Source of the DNA: a virus
DNA length: 43,528 nt
Virus record (IMG/VR): IMGVR_UViG_3300011116_001238
Coordinates: 1-43,528 of that record
Strand: one strand, 5' to 3'
Shown one piece after another: positions 8,764-16,230 of this stretch; position 1 is the first letter of the stretch, and each line of letters starts with the position of its first letter. The notes beneath the pieces are model-generated. The model was not told the origin of the DNA. It saw only the letters and a list, made by a program, of their open reading frames with translations, and made no database searches. A program made the translations under genes and the position numbers.

Positions 8764-9283
8764 TGAATTAGAATTAGCGTTAGAAAAAACATTACGCTCT
8801 ATGGATAAATGGCATAATGAAAGTTTAACATGGTTTGATTATGATGAAGAAGAGAATGATAGTTTATTTTCATTAATAAGAAAGCTTGCTTTTCATAATT
8901 ATTGTAATTGGCACTTTACCGAAGCTTATAATCACGACAGCCATGATGTAGTCAGATTTGTTTGGGAAGGTGGTTTAGGTCACAATAATTTCAGAAATAT
9001 GTTTATGGAAAAAATAGATACATATTTTGTAAATAAACAAACTTCTGAAGGTGATTTCAATAGCGAGGGCATGGGCAGTATCATAGACAGGTATACTAAT
9101 GATTACTTAAAATTTATTCATTTGACATCTGAAAATGATGAAAGAGCCCCATTGCTCTTACCGCAAATTGATTTCCTTAAAAATGCATCATTAACTCTTG
9201 AAAAAGATTTAATTTCTGGAAAAAAGAGAATTATTATTTTTAAAAAGTTTAAGACAAAAGGCTATATAGCTTTGTGTAAATAA
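8750..9283 (+). CDS. DUF4254-like protein of a polysaccharide cluster
   Basis: A 177-residue, probably helical protein without signal peptide or membrane segment. Features resembling DUF4254 proteins of LPS loci are an N-x-W-H-x-x-E segment (about residues 47-53) followed by a basic and aspartate-rich stretch, and a later IIDRYTNDYLKFI segment like the family's ID-x-x-N-x-x-R motif. The match is by eye and partial. DUF4254 has no established enzymatic role that I know. The gene overlaps the upstream SDR by 14 nt and ends 2 nt before the E1-alpha-like gene, so it is embedded in the operon. If it is not DUF4254 it remains a hypothetical protein of the same pathway. Confidence 0.5.
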   Translation: MEFINELELALEKTLRSMDKWHNESLTWFDYDEEENDSLFSLIRKLAFHNYCNWHFTEAYNHDSHDVVRFVWEGGLGHNNFRNMFMEKIDTYFVNKQTSEGDFNSEGMGSIIDRYTNDYLKFIHLTSENDERAPLLLPQIDFLKNASLTLEKDLISGKKRIIIFKKFKTKGYIALCK

Positions 9284-9285
9284 TT

Positions 9286-9888
9286 ATGAAAAATTACAGC
9301 GAAGAAGAACTAATAAAGTTTGAAACAGATATAGCTGAATGTTTTAATGAAGGCATGATCAAGTCTCCAATACACCTTTACAGCGGAAATGAGTCTGAAA
9401 TTATAAATGTATTCAGCAATATAAATGATGAAGACTGGATTTTCTGTACATGGAGATCGCATTATCAATGCTTACTAAAAGGAGTTCCGCAAGAAGTCTT
9501 AAAGAGCGATATCATTAAAGGTAAATCTATTACTCTTTGTTATCCAGAATATAAAATTTATTCTTCAGCAATTGTAACAGGAAGCATCCCCATTTCAGTA
9601 GGCGTGGCATTAGATATTAAAAGAAAGAATCAAAAAGGTCATGTATGGTGTTTTGTAGGAGACATGGCATCTGAAACTGGAACTTTTTTTGAAAATTGGA
9701 AATATGCTAATAACCATGACTTGCCTATTACATTTGTTATAGAAGATAATAATAAATCAGTATGTACGGATACTAGAAAAGTATGGAATGTAGATGATTT
9801 GTATTTTAAGGATAAAAATAAAGTAATTTATTATCAATATGAATCTAAATACCCTCATGCTGGTGCTGGTAAAAGGATACAATTTTGA
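9286..9888 (+). CDS. ThDP-dependent E1 alpha-like subunit (short)
   Basis: A 200-residue protein matching the cofactor-binding core of pyruvate/acetoin dehydrogenase E1 alpha subunits. His59 lies in an RSHYQ context. GDMASETG starts at about residue 125 and leads to the EDNN segment at 153-156, together forming the GDG-like ThDP diphosphate/Mg motif. E1 alpha subunits are usually 320-400 residues, so this is a reduced version lacking the N-terminal extension and C-terminal arm. No lipoyl E2 or E3 gene is nearby, so a dehydrogenase complex is unlikely. Precedent: the avilamycin AviB1/AviB2 proteins, E1 alpha/beta-like, are implicated in adding a two-carbon branch to a sugar. A similar transfer onto a 4-keto sugar is inferred. 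Its TGA stop overlaps the start of the beta-like gene. Confidence 0.8.
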   Translation: MKNYSEEELIKFETDIAECFNEGMIKSPIHLYSGNESEIINVFSNINDEDWIFCTWRSHYQCLLKGVPQEVLKSDIIKGKSITLCYPEYKIYSSAIVTGSIPISVGVALDIKRKNQKGHVWCFVGDMASETGTFFENWKYANNHDLPITFVIEDNNKSVCTDTRKVWNVDDLYFKDKNKVIYYQYESKYPHAGAGKRIQF

Positions 9889-10424
9889 TGACATATTTTG
9901 ATGAGTTAAAAAGATCTATGGAATGGTTAGCCAGCCAAAAAGATACTTTATTTTTAGGTCAAGCTGTAGAATATCCAGGAACAGGTATGACTAATACATT
10001 AAAAAATGTAGATAAATCAAAACTTCTTGAAATGCCTGTAAATGAAGATATGCAAATGGGTATAACGTTAGGTTTAGCTCTTAATGGAACAGTACCTATA
10101 TCTTTATATCCTAGATGGAATTTTTTGTTATTAGCAGCTAATCAACTTGTCAATCATGTAGACAAAATTAAAATAATGTCAGATGGACAATATACTCCTA
10201 AAATTATTATAAGGACTTCTATTGGGTCTCAAAGACCACTACATCCTCAGCATCAACACATCGCGGATTTTACTGGTGGATTCAAAGCTATGTGTGATTT
10301 TGTTGACATAATTAAATTAGATGAGCCTAATCAAATTTTTGAAGCTTATCAATATGCTTATGAGAGAACAGACAATAGACCAACAATTTTAGTTGAATGG
10401 GGCGACTATTACAACGAGAAATAA
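9888..10424 (+). CDS. ThDP-dependent E1 beta-like subunit (short)
   Basis: A 178-residue protein matching the PYR domain of E1 beta/transketolase beta subunits. Glu53 in the VNEDMQMG segment is the expected cofactor-activating glutamate. SLYPRWNF and the IIIRTSIGSQRPLHPQH loop match the ThDP-facing region (RxxxG...H). The usual C-terminal transketolase domain of about 130 residues is absent, since complete beta subunits run about 320-330 residues. It should pair with the preceding alpha-like subunit; the coupled ATG at 9888 within the TGATG overlap supports equal synthesis. The pair probably makes a minimal heteromeric ThDP enzyme acting on a ketosugar or 2-keto acid (inference). The next gene, a 3-dehydratase, starts 1 nt after its stop. 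Confidence 0.8.
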   Translation: MTYFDELKRSMEWLASQKDTLFLGQAVEYPGTGMTNTLKNVDKSKLLEMPVNEDMQMGITLGLALNGTVPISLYPRWNFLLLAANQLVNHVDKIKIMSDGQYTPKIIIRTSIGSQRPLHPQHQHIADFTGGFKAMCDFVDIIKLDEPNQIFEAYQYAYERTDNRPTILVEWGDYYNEK

Positions 10425-10425
10425 T

Positions 10426-11595
10426 ATGAGTAATTTTTTTCTTCCACTTATGAATGATAATATTGATAAAGAAGACATCAATAATGTTATTGATTTTTTA
10501 TCTCAAGACAAAATACCAAAGTTAACTAATGGCCCAAAAGTAGTTGAATTTGAAAATTCTTGGGGTGAATGGCTAGGCACAAAATATAATCTTATGGTTA
10601 ATTCTGGCGCTTCAGCTAATGAATTAACAATGTTAGCCCTTGCTCATATTGTTGGAGAAGGAGAAATTATTGTCCCTCCTCTTACTTGGATTTCTGATAT
10701 TTCTTCAGTGCTTTTTGCTGGTCATAAACTTGTATTTGTTGATGTTAATTTTACCAACTTGTCTTTTGATATCGAAAAATTAAAAGCAGCAATAACTCCG
10801 CAAACCAAAGCTATTTTTCTTACACATGTTCTTGGTATTAATGCTCTTACCAAACAACTTATTGATATTTGTGAAAACCAAAACATTCTTTTAATTGAAG
10901 ATGTTTGCGAATCTCATGGTACAACATATAAAGATACAAAGGTTGGAAATGTAGGTTTTGCAAGCAATTTTAGCTTTTATTTCGCTCATCATATGTCAAC
11001 CATAGAAGGCGGTATGATAAGTACCAATAATCATGAATTTTACCAAGTTTGTCGTGCTTTAAGATCTCATGGTATGACAAGAGAAATGACTGATGTTTCT
11101 ATGAGACAAAAGGTAATTGACTCTAATCCTGATTTAAATCCAGATTTTATTTTTCTTAGACCAGCTCATAATTTTAGGAGCACAGAAATCAATGCTGTTA
11201 TTGGCTTGTCTCAACTTAGGAAACTTGATGCAAAAAATCAAGAAAGAAAAGATAATTTCGATTTATTCATTTCAAATTTAAATCCTGACAAATATCATAT
11301 TGCTATTAACACAGAAGGCAATTGCAATTATGCTTTTATTGTAATATTAAAAAATCCTGATATGAAAGAACGTGATCTTTTAGAAAATAAACTTAAAGAA
11401 AACGGTATTGAATTTAGAAGAGGATTATCTGGTGGTGGAAATCAAATGAGACAGCCATTTTTCAAATCTGTCTATAAAGATTTTTCAAATTATCCTAATA
11501 TTGAACACATACATAACTTTTCTTGGTATATAGGAAATTATCCAGGATTAGAAAAAGAAAAAATTATTAAATTACTTGAGGTATTGAATGCCTAG
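10426..11595 (+). CDS. ColD-like PLP-dependent sugar 3-dehydratase (DegT/DnrJ fold)
   Basis: A 389-residue aminotransferase-fold protein. The PLP pocket is clear: NSGASANE (phosphate loop, about 59-66), IEDVCESHG (Asp159, pyridine nitrogen) and SFYFAHHMSTIEGG. In sugar aminotransferases the internal-aldimine Lys sits where this protein has His188. Replacement of that Lys by His is the hallmark of 3-dehydratases such as ColD (GDP-4-keto-6-deoxymannose 3-dehydratase), and SHGMTR matches ColD's AHGWTR region. It should remove the C3 hydroxyl of an NDP-4-keto-6-deoxyhexose, using glutamate and PLP. There is no Fe-S cysteine cluster, unlike the RfbH-type protein encoded at 13179. ATG 10426 is chosen rather than an upstream ATG that would overlap the E1 beta gene. 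It overlaps the following RmlC-like gene by 8 nt. Confidence 0.85.
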   Translation: MSNFFLPLMNDNIDKEDINNVIDFLSQDKIPKLTNGPKVVEFENSWGEWLGTKYNLMVNSGASANELTMLALAHIVGEGEIIVPPLTWISDISSVLFAGHKLVFVDVNFTNLSFDIEKLKAAITPQTKAIFLTHVLGINALTKQLIDICENQNILLIEDVCESHGTTYKDTKVGNVGFASNFSFYFAHHMSTIEGGMISTNNHEFYQVCRALRSHGMTREMTDVSMRQKVIDSNPDLNPDFIFLRPAHNFRSTEINAVIGLSQLRKLDAKNQERKDNFDLFISNLNPDKYHIAINTEGNCNYAFIVILKNPDMKERDLLENKLKENGIEFRRGLSGGGNQMRQPFFKSVYKDFSNYPNIEHIHNFSWYIGNYPGLEKEKIIKLLEVLNA

Positions 11596-12082
11596 AGTAG
11601 ATAATCTTCCTGGAGTAACTGTTTTTATAAAAGATGCATTTACAGATAATCGTGGACAATTATATACAATTTGGAACGAAAAAGATACACCTAATCTAAA
11701 TTTTAATCATGATAAAGTTGCTGTATCTAGTAAAAATGTTCTTAGAGGCCTTCATACTGATAAATCTTGGAAACTAATTACTTGTTTATATGGAAAAATA
11801 CAACTAGTAATTTTAAATCTTAAAACTTACGAATATACTGATTTTATAATTGATGCAGAATCTAATGATAAAATCAGTGTGTTAGTACCACCTGGATTTT
11901 ATAATGGACATTTGGTCCTTAGTGAAAATGCTGTTTTTCATTATAAATGGTGCTATGAAAATGATTACCCAGATGTTAAAGATCAACAATCTTTAAGTTG
12001 TCATGATACAAAATTGGGTATAAATTGGTTAATAGATAATCCAATTTTATCAGAAAGAGATAAAAATACACCATTATTATGA
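11588..12082 (+). CDS. RmlC-like NDP-sugar 3,5-epimerase (cupin)
   Basis: A 164-residue cupin of the dTDP-4-dehydrorhamnose 3,5-epimerase type. The DNRGQLY opening, VLRGLH with the catalytic His, the VPPGFYNGHLVLSE segment and a C-terminal GINWLI segment (RmlC: GIxWP) are all visible. Normal RmlC is about 180 residues, so this is nearly full length. It would epimerise one or two positions next to the keto group of an NDP-4-keto-deoxysugar. After a 3-dehydratase only the C5 epimerisation is relevant, as in ascarylose-type pathways (inference). The residue after RGLH is Thr, where canonical RmlC has a hydrophobic residue then Gln, so substrate differences are likely. It overlaps both neighbours, by 8 nt upstream and 4 nt downstream (ATGA). 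Confidence 0.8.
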   Translation: MPRVDNLPGVTVFIKDAFTDNRGQLYTIWNEKDTPNLNFNHDKVAVSSKNVLRGLHTDKSWKLITCLYGKIQLVILNLKTYEYTDFIIDAESNDKISVLVPPGFYNGHLVLSENAVFHYKWCYENDYPDVKDQQSLSCHDTKLGINWLIDNPILSERDKNTPLL

Positions 12083-12861
12083 AAGAAATATACAAAGAAA
12101 TATACAAAGACATAAAAATACTTATTATTGGTGATTCATGTAAAGATATTTTTATATACGGAAATGTACCAAGATTAGCTCCTGAGGGCCCAATACCTGT
12201 TTTCAATCCTTTGCATAGTAAAGAAAATAATGGTATGGCTTCAAATGTTTATGAAAACATCAAAGCAATTGGTGCAAAACCTTTTCTTATTACTCAAGAC
12301 GAAACTATTGTAAAAACAAGGTATGTTGATGACAGAACCAACAGTTTGTTACTAAGGGTTGACACTAATGATAAGGCAAGCCGTATTAATAAAAATATAT
12401 TAAATAATATTAAAAATAATATTTTTGATGGCATATCTTACGATGCAATTGTAATAAGTGATTATTGTAAAGGATTTTTGACAGAAGAAGATATTGATGA
12501 AATTTCTAAAAATAATTATAATATTTTTCTAGATACTAAAAAAGTTTTGGGCGATTGGTGTAAATATGTATCTTATATAAAAATAAATCAAGTTGAATAT
12601 GAAAAGACTAAGCATACTATAGCTAAATTAGGTATTTATGATCAACTGATTATCACAAAGTCAAATGATGGTTGTCAACATAAAAATAAAAAATATCCAG
12701 TTGAAGATGTTAATGTTAAAGACGTATCTGGCGCTGGAGACACTTTTATGTCAGGTTTGGTAACTGAAATGGTTAGAGTTGAAAATATAGATATAGCTAT
12801 AAGTTTTGCTCAAGAATGCGCTACTAAAGTGGTTCAAAAATTAGGAGTTTGTACTATATGA
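12079..12861 (+). CDS. PfkB-family sugar kinase, HldE kinase-domain-like
   Basis: A 260-residue ribokinase-fold protein. The early ILIIGDS strand, a PRLAPEGPIPVF segment like the ISPEAPVPV loop of heptose kinases, GMASNVYENIKAIGA, and the PfkB signature DVSGAGDTFMSG with its catalytic Asp are visible. The nearest match is the D-glycero-beta-D-manno-heptose-7-phosphate kinase domain of HldE/RfaE. HldE kinase domains are about 315-330 residues, so this one is shortened. No cytidylyltransferase domain is attached. The N-terminus contains two direct 12-nt copies (12082-12093 and 12094-12105) coding a repeated KEIY. It probably phosphorylates a sugar for nucleotide activation. It overlaps the next gene by 4 nt. 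Confidence 0.75.
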   Translation: MKEIYKEIYKDIKILIIGDSCKDIFIYGNVPRLAPEGPIPVFNPLHSKENNGMASNVYENIKAIGAKPFLITQDETIVKTRYVDDRTNSLLLRVDTNDKASRINKNILNNIKNNIFDGISYDAIVISDYCKGFLTEEDIDEISKNNYNIFLDTKKVLGDWCKYVSYIKINQVEYEKTKHTIAKLGIYDQLIITKSNDGCQHKNKKYPVEDVNVKDVSGAGDTFMSGLVTEMVRVENIDIAISFAQECATKVVQKLGVCTI

Positions 12862-13148
12862 ATATGACTGAATACTATGCAATGTATCTTACCTTGCATC
12901 AAAATAAAACATGCAGAAGGTTACATGTCTTAGGACAACTAATGACACTCTTGTGGATTGCTGGATGCTTATGGTATCAATATTACTGGTTTCTTTTACT
13001 TACACCATTTATTGTCTATCCATTTGCCTGGAGCGGACATTACTTTTTTGAAAAGAACAAACCAGCAGCCTTTAAAGATCCAATAAAAGCTAAAATTAGC
13101 GATTGGATAATGCTCTCTGACATATTGAGAGGCAAAGTTCCATTCTAA
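12858..13148 (+). CDS. Mpo1-like (DUF962) small membrane protein
   Basis: A 96-residue protein with about two hydrophobic helices (near residues 25-55), matching the DUF962/Mpo1-like family. An early YLTLHQN segment with His, RRLHVLG and the late GHYFFEKNKPAAFKDP stretch are the family's conserved histidine motifs. Yeast Mpo1 is a dioxygenase that alpha-oxidises 2-hydroxy fatty acids, and bacterial members are mostly uncharacterised. This copy is shorter than most but carries the His/Glu motif region. It is last in the plus-strand operon, overlaps the kinase stop by 4 nt (ATGA), and ends just before the terminator. A role in modifying lipid or lipid A acyl chains together with the glycan would fit the island but is not shown. 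Confidence 0.75.
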   Translation: MNMTEYYAMYLTLHQNKTCRRLHVLGQLMTLLWIAGCLWYQYYWFLLLTPFIVYPFAWSGHYFFEKNKPAAFKDPIKAKISDWIMLSDILRGKVPF

Positions 13149-13150
13149 CA

Positions 13151-13180
13151 AAAAAAGGAGGCTTTTCAGCCTCCTTTTTT
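13151..13180. terminator. Strong bidirectional intrinsic terminator between convergent units
   Basis: A 13-bp perfect stem (six A, then GGAGGCT) closes a TTTC loop and its complement ends in six T, so the hairpin works on both strands. It ends the plus-strand sugar operon 2 nt after its last stop and serves the minus-strand RfbH gene, whose TAA stop lies at its edge. Confidence 0.92.
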
Positions 13181-14495
13181 ATATTTGATCAATAAACTTA
13201 TCTAGCATGTCGCAAATATAAATTATTTGTGTCGGTGTAATAACAGGAGATGTACCCAAGAAGAATGTATTAGTAGTGACAATATTCGCTACTGGAAAAT
13301 CCTTTAAAGTAAGATCTCCAATTAAACCGCTATATGCTGGTTGCATCAAAATATTACCAGCAAAATACGGTCTTGTTTGAATTTTTTTACTTTCAAAAAA
13401 TTGACATAAATCACTTCTCTTAAATGGGGCATCTTCCTTGACTGTTATAGGGAATGCAAACCAATTTACATCCGCTTTGGCTTGTGGTCTAGGTAAATGG
13501 AAATATTCTTCATATTTTCCAAATACATCAAACAAGAGCTTGTAGTTTCGTTTTCGTAAGTTTGATATTTCATCAAACTTATCAATTTGAGCCAAAAGCA
13601 TTGAAGCTTGCACTTCGATTGGTTTAAGGTTGTAACCCACTTCTTCGTAAACATATTTATGATCAAATACCTCACCGGGCATACTTGGAAGCCATTCTGA
13701 AAACCTTTTATTACAAGCTCCACATTCTGTAATATTTTGTTTACCTATACAAAAACATCCTCTACCCCAATCTCTGAATGATCTAATAACTCTTTCAAGT
13801 TCATCGTCATTACATGTTACTAATCCACCTTCTCCACAAGTAATATGATGAGCAGGGTAAAAAGAACAAGAAGACATAGCCCCAAAGCTACCGAGAGGTT
13901 TACCATCAAAGGTACTTCCCAATGCATCACAACAGTCCTCGAGTAAAATAAGATTATAATCTTTTATAATTTTCATAAGTAAATCCATATCTGGTGGATT
14001 ACCTAATACATGTGCAAAAGTAATAATTTTAGTGTCTGGATTTTGTTCTAGAGATTTAACAACACAATCTAAGTCAAGATTCAATCCATCAAGGGTAATG
14101 TCTACAAAAACAGGCTTAAAACCACATTGAAAAATAGGATTTACAGTAGTTGGAAAACCAGCAATAGGAGTTAATACCTTAGTTCCCTCAGGAAAATCTA
14201 AAAATCTTTTGGATTTCATTGCTGACATCATTAAAAGGTTACTACTGCTACCGGAATTAGTTAACAAAGCATGTTTTTTGCCAAACATCTTAGCTAATTT
14301 ATTCTCTGCCTTATAAGCTTCAGAGCCTAACACTAGCCAACCGTCTAATAAGGTATTAACAGACCTTACAATTTCATTAGTGTCAAAATAAGGACCAGCG
14401 TAATGCACATAGTCTTTACCAGGTCTCCATGATTTCTCAGGAGATGAATCTACATATTGCTCAATTAACTTGAGCAACTCTTCTCTTGTTACCAT
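13179..14495 (-). CDS. rfbH: RfbH-type NDP-4-keto-6-deoxyglucose 3-dehydrase (E1, [2Fe-2S], PMP-dependent)
   Basis: A 438-residue protein close in length and motif order to RfbH/AscC (CDP-6-deoxy-L-threo-D-glycero-4-hexulose-3-dehydrase). TNSGSSSNLL is the phosphate loop and LLEDCCDALGSTFDG the cofactor loop. SFYPAHHITCGEGG carries His216 in place of the aminotransferase Lys. RDWGRGCFC is followed by further cysteines; Cys189, Cys247, Cys249 and Cys258 or 261 fit the CX57CXC-type [2Fe-2S] ligands of E1. The enzyme removes the C3 hydroxyl, the committed step to 3,6-dideoxyhexoses, and needs an E3-type reductase. None is visible in this window, so it must come from elsewhere in the phage or from the host. 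The gene is 15 nt downstream of the DUF3431-like gene and ends in the shared terminator. Confidence 0.92.
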   Translation of the reverse strand: MVTREELLKLIEQYVDSSPEKSWRPGKDYVHYAGPYFDTNEIVRSVNTLLDGWLVLGSEAYKAENKLAKMFGKKHALLTNSGSSSNLLMMSAMKSKRFLDFPEGTKVLTPIAGFPTTVNPIFQCGFKPVFVDITLDGLNLDLDCVVKSLEQNPDTKIITFAHVLGNPPDMDLLMKIIKDYNLILLEDCCDALGSTFDGKPLGSFGAMSSCSFYPAHHITCGEGGLVTCNDDELERVIRSFRDWGRGCFCIGKQNITECGACNKRFSEWLPSMPGEVFDHKYVYEEVGYNLKPIEVQASMLLAQIDKFDEISNLRKRNYKLLFDVFGKYEEYFHLPRPQAKADVNWFAFPITVKEDAPFKRSDLCQFFESKKIQTRPYFAGNILMQPAYSGLIGDLTLKDFPVANIVTTNTFFLGTSPVITPTQIIYICDMLDKFIDQI

Positions 14496-14510
14496 AAATA
14501 AATTATACCT

Positions 14511-15233
14511 TTAGATTTCATAAATCCATTCATTATAATCTTTATTGTTAGAAAAATCAAAATCATTATGCCCAAAATCGAAAAGTTTACCTGAATTATC
14601 AACATTAAATATAAAATTTTGTGAACTTTCGGTATTCCATTCTGCTACGGGATTGCTGTATCTCCAATGATCAATAAGCATAATATAATACTCAATAGGG
14701 TTAGATAAAATAGCTTCCTTGGTTATACCCGAATGCCCATTCCTATAAAATCTAATTGGAACATTCCAATCAATTTTGTTATATGGATCTAAAAGATGTG
14801 TCCACTCTTTCCAATCAACAGTGTATTTAATGAATTCTCCATGATGCCTTTGATTATAATTTGGAGGGCTAATATACTTATTTCCAATATGTTGGTTGAA
14901 TGGTGGACGAGACATATATTCACCATTAGGAATAGAAGTATAATAATCTCTCATAGAAAATATATCATTTTTGTTGTTACCCCATTTGTGATGAGTTTCC
15001 AAGTCGCCGTCAAATGGATGCCCTTGAATAAACCATGTAATATCTGCTAAATTATAATAATTTTTGATTATATGGTATAATTGCGATCCATGATACATTC
15101 CTAAGTTGGGTAAGTTAACTACTTTATGTTTTGAATTAGTTTTATTACCTTTGTTATAAATTACAACATCTTCTAAATAATCAGTCCAAGAAATATCTTC
15201 ACTATGTCTCATAACCACTGTCTGAATTTTCAT
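14511..15233 (-). CDS. DUF3431-like protein, probably sugar-related
   Basis: A 240-residue protein resembling DUF3431. An early VVMRHSEDISW segment (family: VxARYxEDxSW), VVIYNKG, VVNLPNLGMYHGSQLYHIIKNYYNL (quoted in pieces: LPNLG, then HIIKNYYNL), and TWFIQGHPFD match the family's conserved order. DUF3431 proteins occur beside glycosyltransferases and may be GT-like, but their reaction is not established to my knowledge. No signal peptide or membrane segment is seen. It has a good ribosome site (AGGAGAAAATA before ATG 15233) and is followed 15 nt later by rfbH, so both are probably one transcript. It lies just downstream of the capsid terminator, at the edge of the sugar island. Confidence 0.7.
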   Translation of the reverse strand: MKIQTVVMRHSEDISWTDYLEDVVIYNKGNKTNSKHKVVNLPNLGMYHGSQLYHIIKNYYNLADITWFIQGHPFDGDLETHHKWGNNKNDIFSMRDYYTSIPNGEYMSRPPFNQHIGNKYISPPNYNQRHHGEFIKYTVDWKEWTHLLDPYNKIDWNVPIRFYRNGHSGITKEAILSNPIEYYIMLIDHWRYSNPVAEWNTESSQNFIFNVDNSGKLFDFGHNDFDFSNNKDYNEWIYEI

Positions 15234-15290
15234 TATTTTCTCCTATAAAATAAGTTGATTGGCCAGAGTCTACATTTTATATTGTAAAGC

Positions 15291-15323
15291 AAAAAAAAAA
15301 GGCCCTTCCGAAGAAGGGCCTTT
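15291..15323 (-). terminator. Intrinsic terminator after the major capsid gene
   Basis: On the minus strand a GC-rich stem (GGCCCTTC / GAAGGGCC, extended by A-T pairs) closes a TTCG tetraloop and is followed by ten T (A tract 15291-15300). It lies 20 nt after the capsid stop and separates the head module from the sugar island. Confidence 0.92.
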
Positions 15324-15342
15324 CATGAATTTTATTCCTAAA

Positions 15343-16197
15343 TTAGGAAACAGTAATTCTTGAAACTGCGTAGTCGTTGATAAGAGCAAAACCGAGCTCT
15401 TCGTAAACGACCCATCCGAGACGAAGTCTCTTTGGATCATCTGCTGGGAGGACAGTGATGTCTTGTCTGATTGGCATAGCGCCACAGAATTGAGCAGGTG
15501 CAAGAACATAAACTGAGTTCTTAGGAACCATTGTGGAAACGTGGATGTCTGCGGAATAAATATGTCCGTAGAGACCAGTCATAAGAATATCTCTTTGAGT
15601 TGCCTCATCGAAGAATTCCTTACCCCAGTTTCTGATATCCTTGTATCTTTGTGGGTGAAGAACAACCTTAGCACCGATTAACTCGTGCTCTTCAATAAGA
15701 GTCAACGCAAGGTTGACGTTCTCAGGTTGAAGAGTACCAGAAACGGAAATTGCTTGGTCAGTTGGAACACCAGCATTGATAACCTTGAAGACTTCAGTAT
15801 CTTCTTGTCTTTGGAGGGAGTCCTTAGCACGGACTTGAGCTCTATCGACAATATAGAATCTTCTTTGGCGAATTTCGTTTAAACGAATTTGTGGATGTGC
15901 AGCCAACTCAATGGTTGGAACAAGAAGCTCTTCTGCTTCAACTTCAGCTGAAGGAACAGCTCCACGCTTAGGGATGACATAAGACTTTACAGCTACGTCT
16001 CTTTCATAACGAGCAAGTGCACCTTGTGGAAGCTCATCGACCATCAAGAGCTTACGACCAATTGCTTGGTACATAAGAGAGGTCTTGATTGGCTCGACCA
16101 TAGCTTGTGCAAGAGCAGTACGACCCTCTGGGGTCTCAAGAGCCATAGCAATAATGGACTCTCTTTGCTCATTAGTATTTCTTTTGATCATTGACAT
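15343..16197 (-). CDS. Major capsid protein, HK97-fold-like
   Basis: A 284-residue protein placed last in the head module, directly before a strong terminator and after portal, protease, scaffold-like and decoration-like genes, which is the usual place of the capsid gene. It has a helical N-terminus, a long basic E-loop-like stretch with alternating charge (about residues 60-130), an IEEHELIGAKVVLHPQRY spine-helix/strand pattern and a C-terminal segment ending in INDYAVSRITV. That beta-strand ending is typical of HK97-type capsid proteins. Its codons and G/C use are richer than in neighbours, as expected for a highly expressed gene. Unlike most proteins upstream it contains no [KR]TA[SQ] tetrapeptide. 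AAGGAGAAAATTAAAA before ATG 16197 is the strongest ribosome site in the region. Confidence 0.8.
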   Translation of the reverse strand: MSMIKRNTNEQRESIIAMALETPEGRTALAQAMVEPIKTSLMYQAIGRKLLMVDELPQGALARYERDVAVKSYVIPKRGAVPSAEVEAEELLVPTIELAAHPQIRLNEIRQRRFYIVDRAQVRAKDSLQRQEDTEVFKVINAGVPTDQAISVSGTLQPENVNLALTLIEEHELIGAKVVLHPQRYKDIRNWGKEFFDEATQRDILMTGLYGHIYSADIHVSTMVPKNSVYVLAPAQFCGAMPIRQDITVLPADDPKRLRLGWVVYEELGFALINDYAVSRITVS

Positions 16198-16230
16198 TTT
16201 TAATTTTCTCCTTATAAAAGTCCTATGTTA

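Noticed and set aside
1-15290. The idea that the left 15 kb is host DNA misassembled onto a phage contig.
   Set aside because: AT-richness, gene packing and ribosome-site style continue across 15.2 kb, and glf plus a methyltransferase occur inside the head module; still, only read coverage can exclude it.
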